A stretch of 64,000 nucleotides of DNA, from positions 1 through 64,000 of the forward strand of contig NZ_CACWVY010000016.1 of the NCBI RefSeq assembly GCF_902764455.1, in the 5' to 3' direction. Positions 1-7,862 of this stretch are shown piece after piece. The stretch is from an uncultured Methanobrevibacter sp. (GTDB taxonomy: Archaea; Methanobacteriota; Methanobacteria; Methanobacteriales; Methanobacteriaceae). The position numbers were made by a program, and so were the translations under genes. Every line of letters starts with the position of its first letter. Position 1 is the first letter of the stretch. The notes beneath the pieces were generated by a model. That model was not told the origin of the DNA. It was given only the letters and a program-made list of their open reading frames with translations, and ran no database searches.

Positions 1-103
1 AGAAAATTCAATATGAACTACAGATTAACATGAAAAAAGAGATATATAAAAAATCAAAAAGATAAAAAAATTATGAAATTCTTAAATTGACGGCATTGAC
101 TAA

Positions 104-112
104 CCAATAGCA
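104..112. repeat. Left target-site duplication of the dead IS
   Basis: The 9-mer ccaatagca lies just outside the left inverted repeat and recurs at 1470-1478 just outside the right one. It is read as the target duplication made when the element inserted. The exact boundary could be off by one or two bases. Confidence 0.6.
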
Positions 113-116
113 GTCA

Positions 117-138
117 CTTTCAAAAACTTGCGTGATTT
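117..138 (+). repeat. Left terminal inverted repeat of the IS
   Basis: The reverse complement of this 22-mer matches 1445-1466 with a single g/a mismatch. The core is ctttcaaaaacttg. Confidence 0.75.
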
Positions 139-224
139 GAATTTTCACTAGTTTTTGAGTCACGAAATTTTTTCGTTCTAATTTTTCTTTATTTTTAATT
201 TAAAAGCAGTGAAATTAATATATA

Positions 225-1420
225 ATGTGGAACTTAAATATTAATATGTCTAGTAAAAATATTAAAGCTCCATATGAATGTATGGAGTTAAAAGAATATA
301 AACTTTCCGATTTTGTACCTGAGTTTTCTGAATTCCGTCAATTTGATGATCTTTCTCGATTTGGTTGTGAAAATATTGAGGATAATCTTATCAGATTGGA
401 AAAAAGAGGTAAATTCATTTTGAAAATAGAATTGCGGCCTGCCCATCATGTAAATCGCATCACACCGTTAAAAATGGAACTTATGAAAGAAAATTAATTT
501 TCTTAAGAATAGGGGAGCAAATTTGCACTATTCAAAAGTATAAAGGTAAGAAATGTGGCAAAGTCTTTTATTCTGATTTATCTTTACTTGTTTACCATAA
601 TTCTAACATTACCTTGCCAGTTATTGATTGTATTGAAAATTTATATCAAATCTATGGTGCCGGACTTCATAAAATACGTTTTGACTTAAAACAACAACAT
701 AACGTTGAAATCTCACATCAAAGCATAGAAAATATCATTTTGAACTCCAAATATGAATTTGACTATGATAATTGGTACTATTCTGGATATTACTTATTTT
801 ACAGCCTTCGGGCTAGAATTAATGAAGTATGGCAACATATTTTGGAATTATTCGATGTTAAATTAAATACTTTCGTTTCGACCAAATTGGTCAAATCAGA
901 GGATTCCAAGATCATTTATACTTTTTTAAACGAATCACTACGTAATCAGAAGAAAATATCAATTGGAACGGATTTAAAACAGGAATATCGATAAGCAATA
1001 GACAAATTAAAAGTAAAACATCATTTCTGTAAATTTCACGTAAAACAAGCAATAAACAAAAGATTTAAAGATTATTTTGACAAAAACCAAATAAATGAAG
1101 AAGAAATGGAAAAATTAATTGATTTAAAACAACACATTTTTAAAATATTGAATGCAAATAACTTTGATGAAGCAAAAAAATTACGTGATAAACTTATTGA
1201 TAAAAATTATCCAAAAAATAAGTTTACACACAAAATCGTGTGGAAATTCACCATTCCTTACTTTAAAAAATTAACGACACAGTTGAAAAATAAAAATATT
1301 TCATCCACAAACAATAAAATTGAAAATATCTTTCAAAAAGTATTTCCAGAACATATAAAAAGAACAATGAAAATAGAACAAGGACTTTCAAGCAGATTTA
1401 TGCTAAAATTAAATCATTGA
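225..1420 (+). pseudogene. Transposase pseudogene (frameshift plus nonsense codons)
   Basis: Three open stretches join into one transposase. The first part (225 to about 437) shifts frame near 435-440. The new frame then reads CPSCKSHHTVKNG, an N-terminal zinc-ribbon half, and continues through FLRIGEQ and IQKYKGKKCGKVFY, where the first Cys of the second CxxC is now Gly. It runs on into the body at 614-994. A TAA at 992-994 interrupts the frame, which continues directly as HHFCKFHVKQAINKRF and then to 1420. The TGA at 1418-1420 stands where related proteins would be expected to have Trp, and the same frame stays open to 1528, beyond the right inverted repeat. The C-terminal TNNKIEN...FPEHIKRT...GLSSR segment is typical of DDE transposases that carry a zinc ribbon. 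At least three inactivating lesions make it a pseudogene. Confidence 0.85.
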
Positions 1421-1444
1421 AACATAAATAATGAAAAAGAAAAA

Positions 1445-1466
1445 AAATCACACAAGTTTTTGAAAG
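1445..1466 (-). repeat. Right terminal inverted repeat of the IS
   Basis: Pairs with 117-138, with 21 of 22 positions complementary. It lies after the first stop of the transposase pseudogene. Confidence 0.75.
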
Positions 1467-1469
1467 AAC

Positions 1470-1478
1470 CCAATAGCA
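1470..1478. repeat. Right target-site duplication of the dead IS
   Basis: Direct copy of ccaatagca at 104-112, immediately outside the right inverted repeat. Confidence 0.6.
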
Positions 1479-1540
1479 CCCTATTGAAATTTAATCCAAA
1501 AGATAGTATAATAAATCAAATCAAGTAATCTTATAATAAA

Positions 1541-2407
1541 TTAGTTAGTTTCATAGTCGTTCAATTTATTTTCCAAAAATTCTATTCTTTCATTTAATTG
1601 ATCGATGTGATTTTTTAATTCAAAATAGTATAAATGAATGGCATAATGATTTAAAAAAGAATCATAAGATAATAAATTTTCTTCATTCTCGCATAAACTT
1701 ACTTCATTTGATTTATTCATAAAATCATACATTTCCAATGAAGACTCATTAATCTCATCAAAATGCTCTAAAAATCGGATGAATTTTACCTGTTTTTTAA
1801 ATAAAACATATTCTTCATTTAATTCATCCATATCTTTTACATTATTAAAATAATTTAAAAAAAATGGATAATAATCAAAAATGGTTTTAAATTCCAAATA
1901 TATCTCAAACATGTCTTTGTCATCAGATACAATTTCAAATTCATAAGGTTGGTCATGATAAATTAATTTATTTTCCTGAAAAATTAAGTTATCATTAATT
2001 TTAAAAGTAGTGAAATTTACATAAACAGGATATCTGATATTGTCTACATCCCTATAATCTACCCCCCTCAAATAGATTTTTAATGTACCCTTATTTACAC
2101 ATTGAACTTTTAAATTCAATTTTTTATCAGAACCCTCAATATGACAACCTTGACCATAATCATCTTTAAACCATGATGGAAAACGAATATGCAAATTATT
2201 GGGATTTTCGAATATGTTAACTCTATTAAAAGTGTTTCCTCTGTTTTTTAAATCAAATCTGCATAATTGCCAACAATCCTTTTGATAATTAATTAAGTTA
2301 ACGATTTCATTAAAATCATATCCCTTAGAAGAAAGCAACAATAATTCATCAATTTGTCTTTCAAATTCACTTAACATAATCATATTATCATTCAAATAAT
2401 CACCCAT
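1541..2407 (-). CDS. Hypothetical protein with one copy of the recurring WHD/NDG beta domain
   Basis: Function unknown. Residues about 47-176 are a diverged copy of the domain found twice in each of the proteins at 2497-4641 and 7863-9923. Preserved landmarks are CRFDLKN, PSWFKDDYGQG, CVNKGTLKI, RYPVYVNF and YHDQPY, where the other copies read WHD.PF. An N-terminal helical stretch precedes it, and the last 45 residues (NHIDQLNERIEFLENKLN) form a short coiled coil. There is no signal peptide or membrane segment, so it is probably cytoplasmic. It is the last gene of the minus-strand glycan operon, 89 bp after its neighbour, so a role in glycan synthesis or in binding the product is inferred. 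The start is uncertain: an ATG at 2407 is used, but a GGGTGAT just inside it could serve a TTG or ATG a few codons later. Confidence 0.7.
   Translation of the reverse strand: MGDYLNDNMIMLSEFERQIDELLLLSSKGYDFNEIVNLINYQKDCWQLCRFDLKNRGNTFNRVNIFENPNNLHIRFPSWFKDDYGQGCHIEGSDKKLNLKVQCVNKGTLKIYLRGVDYRDVDNIRYPVYVNFTTFKINDNLIFQENKLIYHDQPYEFEIVSDDKDMFEIYLEFKTIFDYYPFFLNYFNNVKDMDELNEEYVLFKKQVKFIRFLEHFDEINESSLEMYDFMNKSNEVSLCENEENLLSYDSFLNHYAIHLYYFELKNHIDQLNERIEFLENKLNDYETN
1880..2268 (-). other. Recurring beta domain, copy E (diverged, single)
   Basis: The fifth and most divergent copy of the domain. It keeps R.D.KN.G, P.WFKD..G.G, C.N.G.L, R.P.Y and HD.P, but lacks the NGQIIN motif near the end. Confidence 0.65.
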
Positions 2408-2496
2408 TAATCCATATCTTTAAATATATAACTTTTTATCTATATTAAAGTTATTATTTTTTTATTTGATGTTTAATATTGCGTGAAAAATCAACT

Positions 2497-4641
2497 TTAA
2501 CCTATGGAACTTAAGAGTTTAACTTTAAGATTGTTCAATTCTTTATTTTCACTATTTAACTTGTCGAGTTCATTTTTTAATTTATTTATTTCACCATCCT
2601 TTGAATTAATCCTCATGTTATCCTCCTGAATTAACGGTAAATTACTATTTTCACTTAATGGTTTCCATTCTGCTTGAATGTTGATAATTTGATTATTTTC
2701 AACTTCCATATTATAAACAAAAGGAGCATCATGCCAAACACTGATATTATCTTCAATGATATCAACATCATTAACTCGTATTTTAGTATAATCAATGAAA
2801 ATTGGGATTCTTTTATTATTCCTATCCTTAAAATCTATAGCTCTAAAATCAATATTTAAATTACCATCATTTATACATTTAAAAGAAATATTAATATTTC
2901 CAGAACTACTATTAACGACAGTCCCAACACCAAATTCATCTTTAAACCAAATAGGTTTATAAATATGGCTTAAAGAATCATCACAATCAACTAAAATTAA
3001 ATCATTATTTTCCTTTCCAACATTTTTAACATCAATGCGGGCTTCATAAAAATTATTTATTAATTTTTCATAATCCGTTTCTAAAAAAAGATTACTCTTA
3101 TAGTTAATTGGACCCCATCTAACTTTAATATTTATTATTTCCCCATCTTTAACATCTTTTTCGAAAATGAAAGGAGAATCATGCCAAGACACTTGGCTTT
3201 CCCCAACAATAACATTATTATTTACCAATATTTCATTATAATCAATATAAATTGGTATTCTGTTTCCAGTTTTATCTTTATAATCTATAGATTTGAATCC
3301 AATAACTAACCTGCCATCATTCACACATTTGAAAGATAAATTTAAATCACCTTTGACACTACTAATCACAGCCCCAATACCATTTTCATTCTTAAACCAA
3401 GAGGGTTGTGTGAATTTCAAACTAGAATCATTGGATTTTAACAGAACAATATCATTTGTTTCATTGCCATAATTTTTAATATCGATTCTTGATTCTAGAT
3501 ATTTAATTAAAAATTCAGCATTTTCATTGAAATATTGTGAATTTATTTCATTCTCAATATTTTTAGTTTCTTCATCGAAAGATACTTTATTATCAACTAT
3601 GAATCTATTAATTTTTATTAATTCGTTGAATGATGACTCTTGAAGGTCAGTACTTAGATTCATAAAATTGTTTTTAGAAAGATACTTGAGATAATCTCTT
3701 AATCGATTAATATCTACAAAATTACTATCCACAGATGATTCTTCAAAAAGGTATTTTTTTATTTCTAAATATTCATTTAGTTTAGAGTCCTGTGCTACGT
3801 TAATATAACTATAATCTTCCTGATTCAATTCAGAATTAGAGTCATCATTCAACATTTTATTGTTTAATTGATTTTCATTAATTATCTCCAATATTTTTTC
3901 AAAAGCATTAATATAAAATTCATCACAATAATTGACAAAACCTTTGCCCCATATATGATTTTCATTTACCCTAACATCTTTTGTACAATCAACAACAAGC
4001 ACATCATGATTTTTTTCTAAATAATTTTCCAGTACCCTTATTAAAGGATTATAGTTTTCTAATTCTCTTTGAAAAATTTCATCGATATAATAAGAACCAT
4101 CGTCTTTTAATACTTTAGAAGATAACTTAACTTTATTTAGAATAATTTTAACATTTGGAAAATTTTCATGAAAATAATCAAAAAAAACATCACAACTATT
4201 TCTCCATAAAATATAATACTCTAAGAAATTATGGTATAAAGTTAATTTATTTTTTTCATCAATTGTTTCATAAAATGCAGTATCAGGATAATCCCAAAAA
4301 TTGTTAGTGATATAAGTGTCATTTATTTTTATTACACCAAAGTAAGCTTCAAAAAATTCATCAATAATTAAATAATCAATATTTTCACCGATACTCCTAA
4401 TAAAATCTTTAGATAAATCATGCCTCAATCTCTCAGATCTAAATTTATTATTATCATTTAAAGGATAAATTTGAATATCTTTCTCATTAAATTCTATAGA
4501 ATGGTCAATATCCATTAAACTTATTAATGAAACCCTTTCTAATGAGGAAATAATTTCAAAATATTCATCATAATTATTAAACACTGAACGAAAAATATCC
4601 CTTGTAACACAAGAACCCAATATTCCTATTTTAATCTTCAT
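2497..4641 (-). CDS. DUF6270 (SGNH-like) protein with two recurring beta domains and a coiled coil
   Basis: The N-terminal ~255 residues resemble DUF6270, a family found in polysaccharide clusters and probably SGNH-hydrolase-like. GILGSCVTRDIF opens the protein, with a Ser in the place of the nucleophile, and DYLIIDEFFEAYFG, NKVKL and a late H/D-containing stretch follow. A helical linker leads to two copies of the WHD/NDG beta domain (about 379-512 and 530-662). The last 45 residues are a coiled coil (LKNELDKLNSENKELNNLK). No signal peptide is seen. The start at 4641 was chosen because GTGAGG lies six bases upstream of MKIKIG; an earlier in-frame codon at 4674 has no ribosome site. Glycan acylation or deacylation, or phosphate transfer, is possible, but the reaction is unknown. 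It lies fifth in the operon, behind four glycosyltransferases. Confidence 0.8.
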   Translation of the reverse strand: MKIKIGILGSCVTRDIFRSVFNNYDEYFEIISSLERVSLISLMDIDHSIEFNEKDIQIYPLNDNNKFRSERLRHDLSKDFIRSIGENIDYLIIDEFFEAYFGVIKINDTYITNNFWDYPDTAFYETIDEKNKLTLYHNFLEYYILWRNSCDVFFDYFHENFPNVKIILNKVKLSSKVLKDDGSYYIDEIFQRELENYNPLIRVLENYLEKNHDVLVVDCTKDVRVNENHIWGKGFVNYCDEFYINAFEKILEIINENQLNNKMLNDDSNSELNQEDYSYINVAQDSKLNEYLEIKKYLFEESSVDSNFVDINRLRDYLKYLSKNNFMNLSTDLQESSFNELIKINRFIVDNKVSFDEETKNIENEINSQYFNENAEFLIKYLESRIDIKNYGNETNDIVLLKSNDSSLKFTQPSWFKNENGIGAVISSVKGDLNLSFKCVNDGRLVIGFKSIDYKDKTGNRIPIYIDYNEILVNNNVIVGESQVSWHDSPFIFEKDVKDGEIINIKVRWGPINYKSNLFLETDYEKLINNFYEARIDVKNVGKENNDLILVDCDDSLSHIYKPIWFKDEFGVGTVVNSSSGNINISFKCINDGNLNIDFRAIDFKDRNNKRIPIFIDYTKIRVNDVDIIEDNISVWHDAPFVYNMEVENNQIINIQAEWKPLSENSNLPLIQEDNMRINSKDGEINKLKNELDKLNSENKELNNLKVKLLSSIG
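2655..3052 (-). other. Recurring beta domain, copy B
   Basis: The second copy in the DUF6270 protein. Landmarks are ARIDVKNVG, NNDLIL, WFKDEFGVG, CINDGNLNI, RIPIFIDY, VWHDAPF and INIQAEWKPL. It follows copy A after a short linker. Confidence 0.8.
3103..3505 (-). other. Recurring beta domain, copy A
   Basis: The first copy in the DUF6270 protein. Landmarks are SRIDIKNYG, TNDIVL, WFKNENGIG, CVNDGRLVI, RIPIYIDY, SWHDSPF and IINIKVRWGPI. Confidence 0.8.
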
Positions 4642-4782
4642 TTGATTCCTCACAATTACTGTATTTTGTACCATAATATAATCTATTAAACATGAAAAAA
4701 TTTTTCAATCCATGATATTATTAAAAAAATTAATTTACATAATACATATATATTTATCACAATTATAATTTATAAACATTCA

Positions 4783-5691
4783 TTAATATTTAATCAGATA
4801 ATCCATTATAAAGAAACCATATTCTTCTTCATCGAAATAATCTTTATAATTTTCAAATAAATTTTTTATAATTTTCTTAATTTCTTTATCGTGAATATTA
4901 TTTGAATAAACTAAATAATCTATGAATTCTATTTTATAGATAGAAAAAATTGAATTAAAATTATGCATTTTTAAAATATCAAAAATATCTTTAAAATGTT
5001 TTAGGTAAGCAAATTTTTTTTCATAATTATTGATTTTTTCATTAACACCCCCTCCCATGGAATGATTATACCCATATAAATCAAGAGATGTAGCAAAGAA
5101 TTCATTAAGATTTACTAAAACATTAACCATAAAAACCGGATCTTCACCAAATCGTAAATCCGGAAAAATAATGTTATTTTCTTCAAGAAAACTTCTTTTA
5201 AATAAATTTCTATAAAATGCAAAAGGAATACCATATTCTTCAGATTTAAAAATTTCTTTTTTATAAAAATATTTAAATCTTGAATTAAGAAAATCATAAT
5301 GAGTATCAATTGTATAATCTTGGTTAATCCATTTTAGATTAGCACAAACTAGATTAAAATCTTTTACTTTACCTAAATTATACATTGTTTCTAATGCATC
5401 AGCATCCAAAAAAATATCATCACTATCTAAAAATGCAATATATTCCCCTTGAGCATTTTTTATTCCCATATTTCTAGCCATTCCAGGACCCGAATTTTCT
5501 TGACAGATAATCTTAATATTTCCATATTTCTTATTTAAATCATTTAAAACATCTATTGAATCATCAGTTGATCCATCATCGACACAAATAATTTCAATGT
5601 CTTTTAATGTTTGTTTTTGAATACTCTCAATAGATTTATTTAAAAAATTAGAACTATTATAAACTGGCATTATTATTGATACAGCAACCAT
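4783..5691 (-). CDS. Family 2 glycosyltransferase
   Basis: A GT-A fold transferase that moves a sugar from a nucleotide donor onto a growing surface glycan. It has the SIIMPVYN start strand, the VDDGSTDDS nucleotide-binding loop, the NSGPGMARNMG stretch and the FLDSDD metal-binding DXD motif, all within the first ~110 residues. The rest is the variable acceptor half. No membrane anchor is seen. The start at 5691 (MVAVSIIMP) is preferred because an AGGGA lies upstream and family members start there. A codon at 5727 would add 12 residues with no ribosome site. It lies 29 bp or more downstream of the preceding transferase in one operon. The donor and acceptor cannot be told from sequence. Confidence 0.88.
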   Translation of the reverse strand: MVAVSIIMPVYNSSNFLNKSIESIQKQTLKDIEIICVDDGSTDDSIDVLNDLNKKYGNIKIICQENSGPGMARNMGIKNAQGEYIAFLDSDDIFLDADALETMYNLGKVKDFNLVCANLKWINQDYTIDTHYDFLNSRFKYFYKKEIFKSEEYGIPFAFYRNLFKRSFLEENNIIFPDLRFGEDPVFMVNVLVNLNEFFATSLDLYGYNHSMGGGVNEKINNYEKKFAYLKHFKDIFDILKMHNFNSIFSIYKIEFIDYLVYSNNIHDKEIKKIIKNLFENYKDYFDEEEYGFFIMDYLIKY

Positions 5692-5756
5692 TGAAATCCC
5701 TAAACCTACTTTTAATTTCTTAAACATTGATAAAGTTTACAAAGTACTTTATTACT

Positions 5757-6737
5757 TTACTTATTCTCCTCAAAATGTTGGAGCAATAATGGAGACATGA
5801 ATTTATAATATAAAACTTTAAAATTACTTATTAATTCACATCTAACCAAATTACTATCAACTTTTTTTAATACCTTTTGAATATAACAACAAGTTTCATA
5901 ATCTAATGAATATAAATCATTATCATTACTTTCAAGAATTATTTCAATATATCTGAATAATCTTTTATAAAAAAACAAAATAATATTCTCATCCTTAACT
6001 TTATTTTCTTCTAAAACATCATATATATCTAAAATTCTTTTCATGGGTAAAGTATTATCATTAAAATCATTTGTGGAGGAATTAGGATTTGTTATCCTAT
6101 AATAATAAACCTGTTTATCTAAATAAATTATCTTTTGAGCTTTTAAAGCAGTTTCATAAAAGAAAGGATTATCAACCCATCCTCCTTTAGGTACTTCTAA
6201 AAAAGTGATATTATTTTTTTCTAAAAATTCTCTTAAATAAATTCCCGCCCAAATAGAAGGATGGCCTTCAATGAATAAAGGTTGTTCTTTTAATATAAAT
6301 ACTTCATTTGGAATTAAAAAATTTTTAGCAGTATCTTTCACTAGTTCTACTTCATCACCATAATCATTTAAATAATAAAAATTAGCTTTAATAATATCAA
6401 CTGTATTATTTTGTGAAAACTCATATAAATCATTTAACATATTTTCATCAATATAATCATCAGTTTCAACAATACTAATGTAAATTCCTTTAGCTTCTTT
6501 TAATCCCAAATTAACCTGATGCCCATAACTTTTTTTATCAGAAGTTATAATTTTAATCCGTTTATCACTTTCTTGATGTTTTTTAATTATATCTAAAGTT
6601 TGGTCAGTAGATCCGGCATCCACACAAATTACTTCAATTTCTTTTAATGATTGGTTCAAAACACTAGAAAGACATTGTTCCATATAGTCTCCAACATTTA
6701 AAGAAGGCATTATGACTGAAATTTTAGGTTTTTCCAT
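5757..6737 (-). CDS. Family 2 glycosyltransferase (GHQVNLG subtype)
   Basis: A cytoplasmic GT-A glycosyltransferase. ISVIMPSLNVGDY opens the fold, VDAGSTDQT is the nucleotide loop, SYGHQVNLGL is the subtype signature, and VETDDYID holds the DXD-like metal site. Residues around GGWVDNPFFYETAL and YYYRITNPNSS form the acceptor half typical of this subtype, and the same signatures occur in the larger enzyme at 7863-9923. A GTGAT four bases before the ATG supports the start. It is the third gene of the minus-strand operon, and its substrate is unknown. Confidence 0.88.
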   Translation of the reverse strand: MEKPKISVIMPSLNVGDYMEQCLSSVLNQSLKEIEVICVDAGSTDQTLDIIKKHQESDKRIKIITSDKKSYGHQVNLGLKEAKGIYISIVETDDYIDENMLNDLYEFSQNNTVDIIKANFYYLNDYGDEVELVKDTAKNFLIPNEVFILKEQPLFIEGHPSIWAGIYLREFLEKNNITFLEVPKGGWVDNPFFYETALKAQKIIYLDKQVYYYRITNPNSSTNDFNDNTLPMKRILDIYDVLEENKVKDENIILFFYKRLFRYIEIILESNDNDLYSLDYETCCYIQKVLKKVDSNLVRCELISNFKVLYYKFMSPLLLQHFEENK

Positions 6738-6784
6738 TTATATCACTTTGTAATTAAAATTTCTATAAATTTAACCAATATTTA

Positions 6785-7828
6785 TTAATTATGTACTGAT
6801 TTTAAAAAAGCTTTTCGATTAATAATATTATTAAATTCAGTTGTAATAAATAAATTTTTCCTAAGTAAATAAAATTCATAAATATTTTCACTAATCAATA
6901 TTTGTTCAAAAATTTTTCTATTAAAATCTGACAAAAATTCAATTGATTCATCTTCAAATTCCCCACTTAAAAATGTATCTATTAAATCATTTCTAAAAAT
7001 ATTAAAGAAATTTTCTTTATAATCTTCTTTAATTCTACTGTATTCCCTCATAAAAAAACTAAGTTTCAATTCTAAAAAATAATGTTTATAAACAGCAAAT
7101 TCATTAATTTCACTAAACTTTTTTAATATTAAGTCATATTCTTTAAAAATATTTCCAATTTTGATTTCATCTCTTTTTAAAAATTCAAATGGTTTTTTAT
7201 AATCAAATAAAAATTCTTGCACATATGAAATTTTATCAGCAGACAATAATGAGTTATAAAAAAACAAATATTCCGGGTATTTTAAATCTTCAGAAAACTT
7301 TAATTCCCCATTTTTTATAAACTTTAATCTGTAAAATTTATTTTCTAAAGAGGGATCAATTGAGAATATTAAATTATTTAACTCTTTATAATTAAAAACT
7401 TGATTACTGATATTTTGTTGAATTTGATATATTGAATCTGATTTATTATAATACATATTTTCATATTGATAATTTACATCTGTAAAAATAATATCTGATT
7501 CAGTTTTTTCAGCGTGATTATAAAGAATATCCAGGGCATTAAATTTTAAAAAGGTTGAAGGTTTCATGATATAAATATATTTTCCATCAACAAAACTCAT
7601 TGCTTTATTCATTGCTTTAGAAAATCCCATATATTTAATAGATACGAATCTAATACGTGCATCTTTTTTCGAATATGAATCTAATATTTCCAAAGAATCA
7701 TCATCAGATTCATCATCAATACAAAATATTTCAAAATCAGAAAAAGTTTGATTAATGAGACTATGTAATGATTCTTTTAGAAAATTTTCACAATTATGAA
7801 CATATAATAATATAGATATTTCAACCAT
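6785..7828 (-). CDS. Family 2 glycosyltransferase-like protein lacking the DXD motif
   Basis: The GT-A fold is clear from EISILLYVHNCENFL, the CIDDESDDDS loop and FSKAMNKAM. Where active relatives have a DSDD-type metal site, this protein reads YIYIMKPSTF, so no DXD is visible. It may be an inactive partner subunit, or it may work without metal. The C-terminal two thirds are helical and rich in Lys, Asn and Phe. The start at 7828 is supported by a strong AAAGGTGAT just upstream; an alternative seven codons earlier lacks such a site. It lies 34 bp after the preceding gene in the operon. Confidence 0.78.
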   Translation of the reverse strand: MVEISILLYVHNCENFLKESLHSLINQTFSDFEIFCIDDESDDDSLEILDSYSKKDARIRFVSIKYMGFSKAMNKAMSFVDGKYIYIMKPSTFLKFNALDILYNHAEKTESDIIFTDVNYQYENMYYNKSDSIYQIQQNISNQVFNYKELNNLIFSIDPSLENKFYRLKFIKNGELKFSEDLKYPEYLFFYNSLLSADKISYVQEFLFDYKKPFEFLKRDEIKIGNIFKEYDLILKKFSEINEFAVYKHYFLELKLSFFMREYSRIKEDYKENFFNIFRNDLIDTFLSGEFEDESIEFLSDFNRKIFEQILISENIYEFYLLRKNLFITTEFNNIINRKAFLKSVHN

Positions 7829-7862
7829 CAAATCACCTTTATTAAACAATTTTTAGAACATG

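Larger units (their letters stand above)
113..1469 (+). mobile_element. Degenerate insertion sequence, about 1.36 kb
   Basis: A 22-bp inverted repeat (117-138 and 1445-1466, one mismatch) and a 9-bp direct repeat (104-112 and 1470-1478) bracket a broken transposase gene read left to right. Both ends begin with GT followed within a few bases by CTTTCAAAAACTTG. The size, terminal repeats and 9-bp duplication fit a simple one-gene IS. The family (ISM1/ISNCY-like or ISL3-like) is a guess from the protein architecture. The element cannot move by itself because its transposase is disrupted. Confidence 0.75.

Noticed and set aside
614-994. Separate small gene
   Set aside because: It is the middle part of the transposase pseudogene. 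The same frame continues past the TAA with family motifs.
1421-1528. Extension of the IS to the last open codon at 1528
   Set aside because: The inverted repeat and target duplication place the element end at about 1469. The open frame beyond is flanking sequence.
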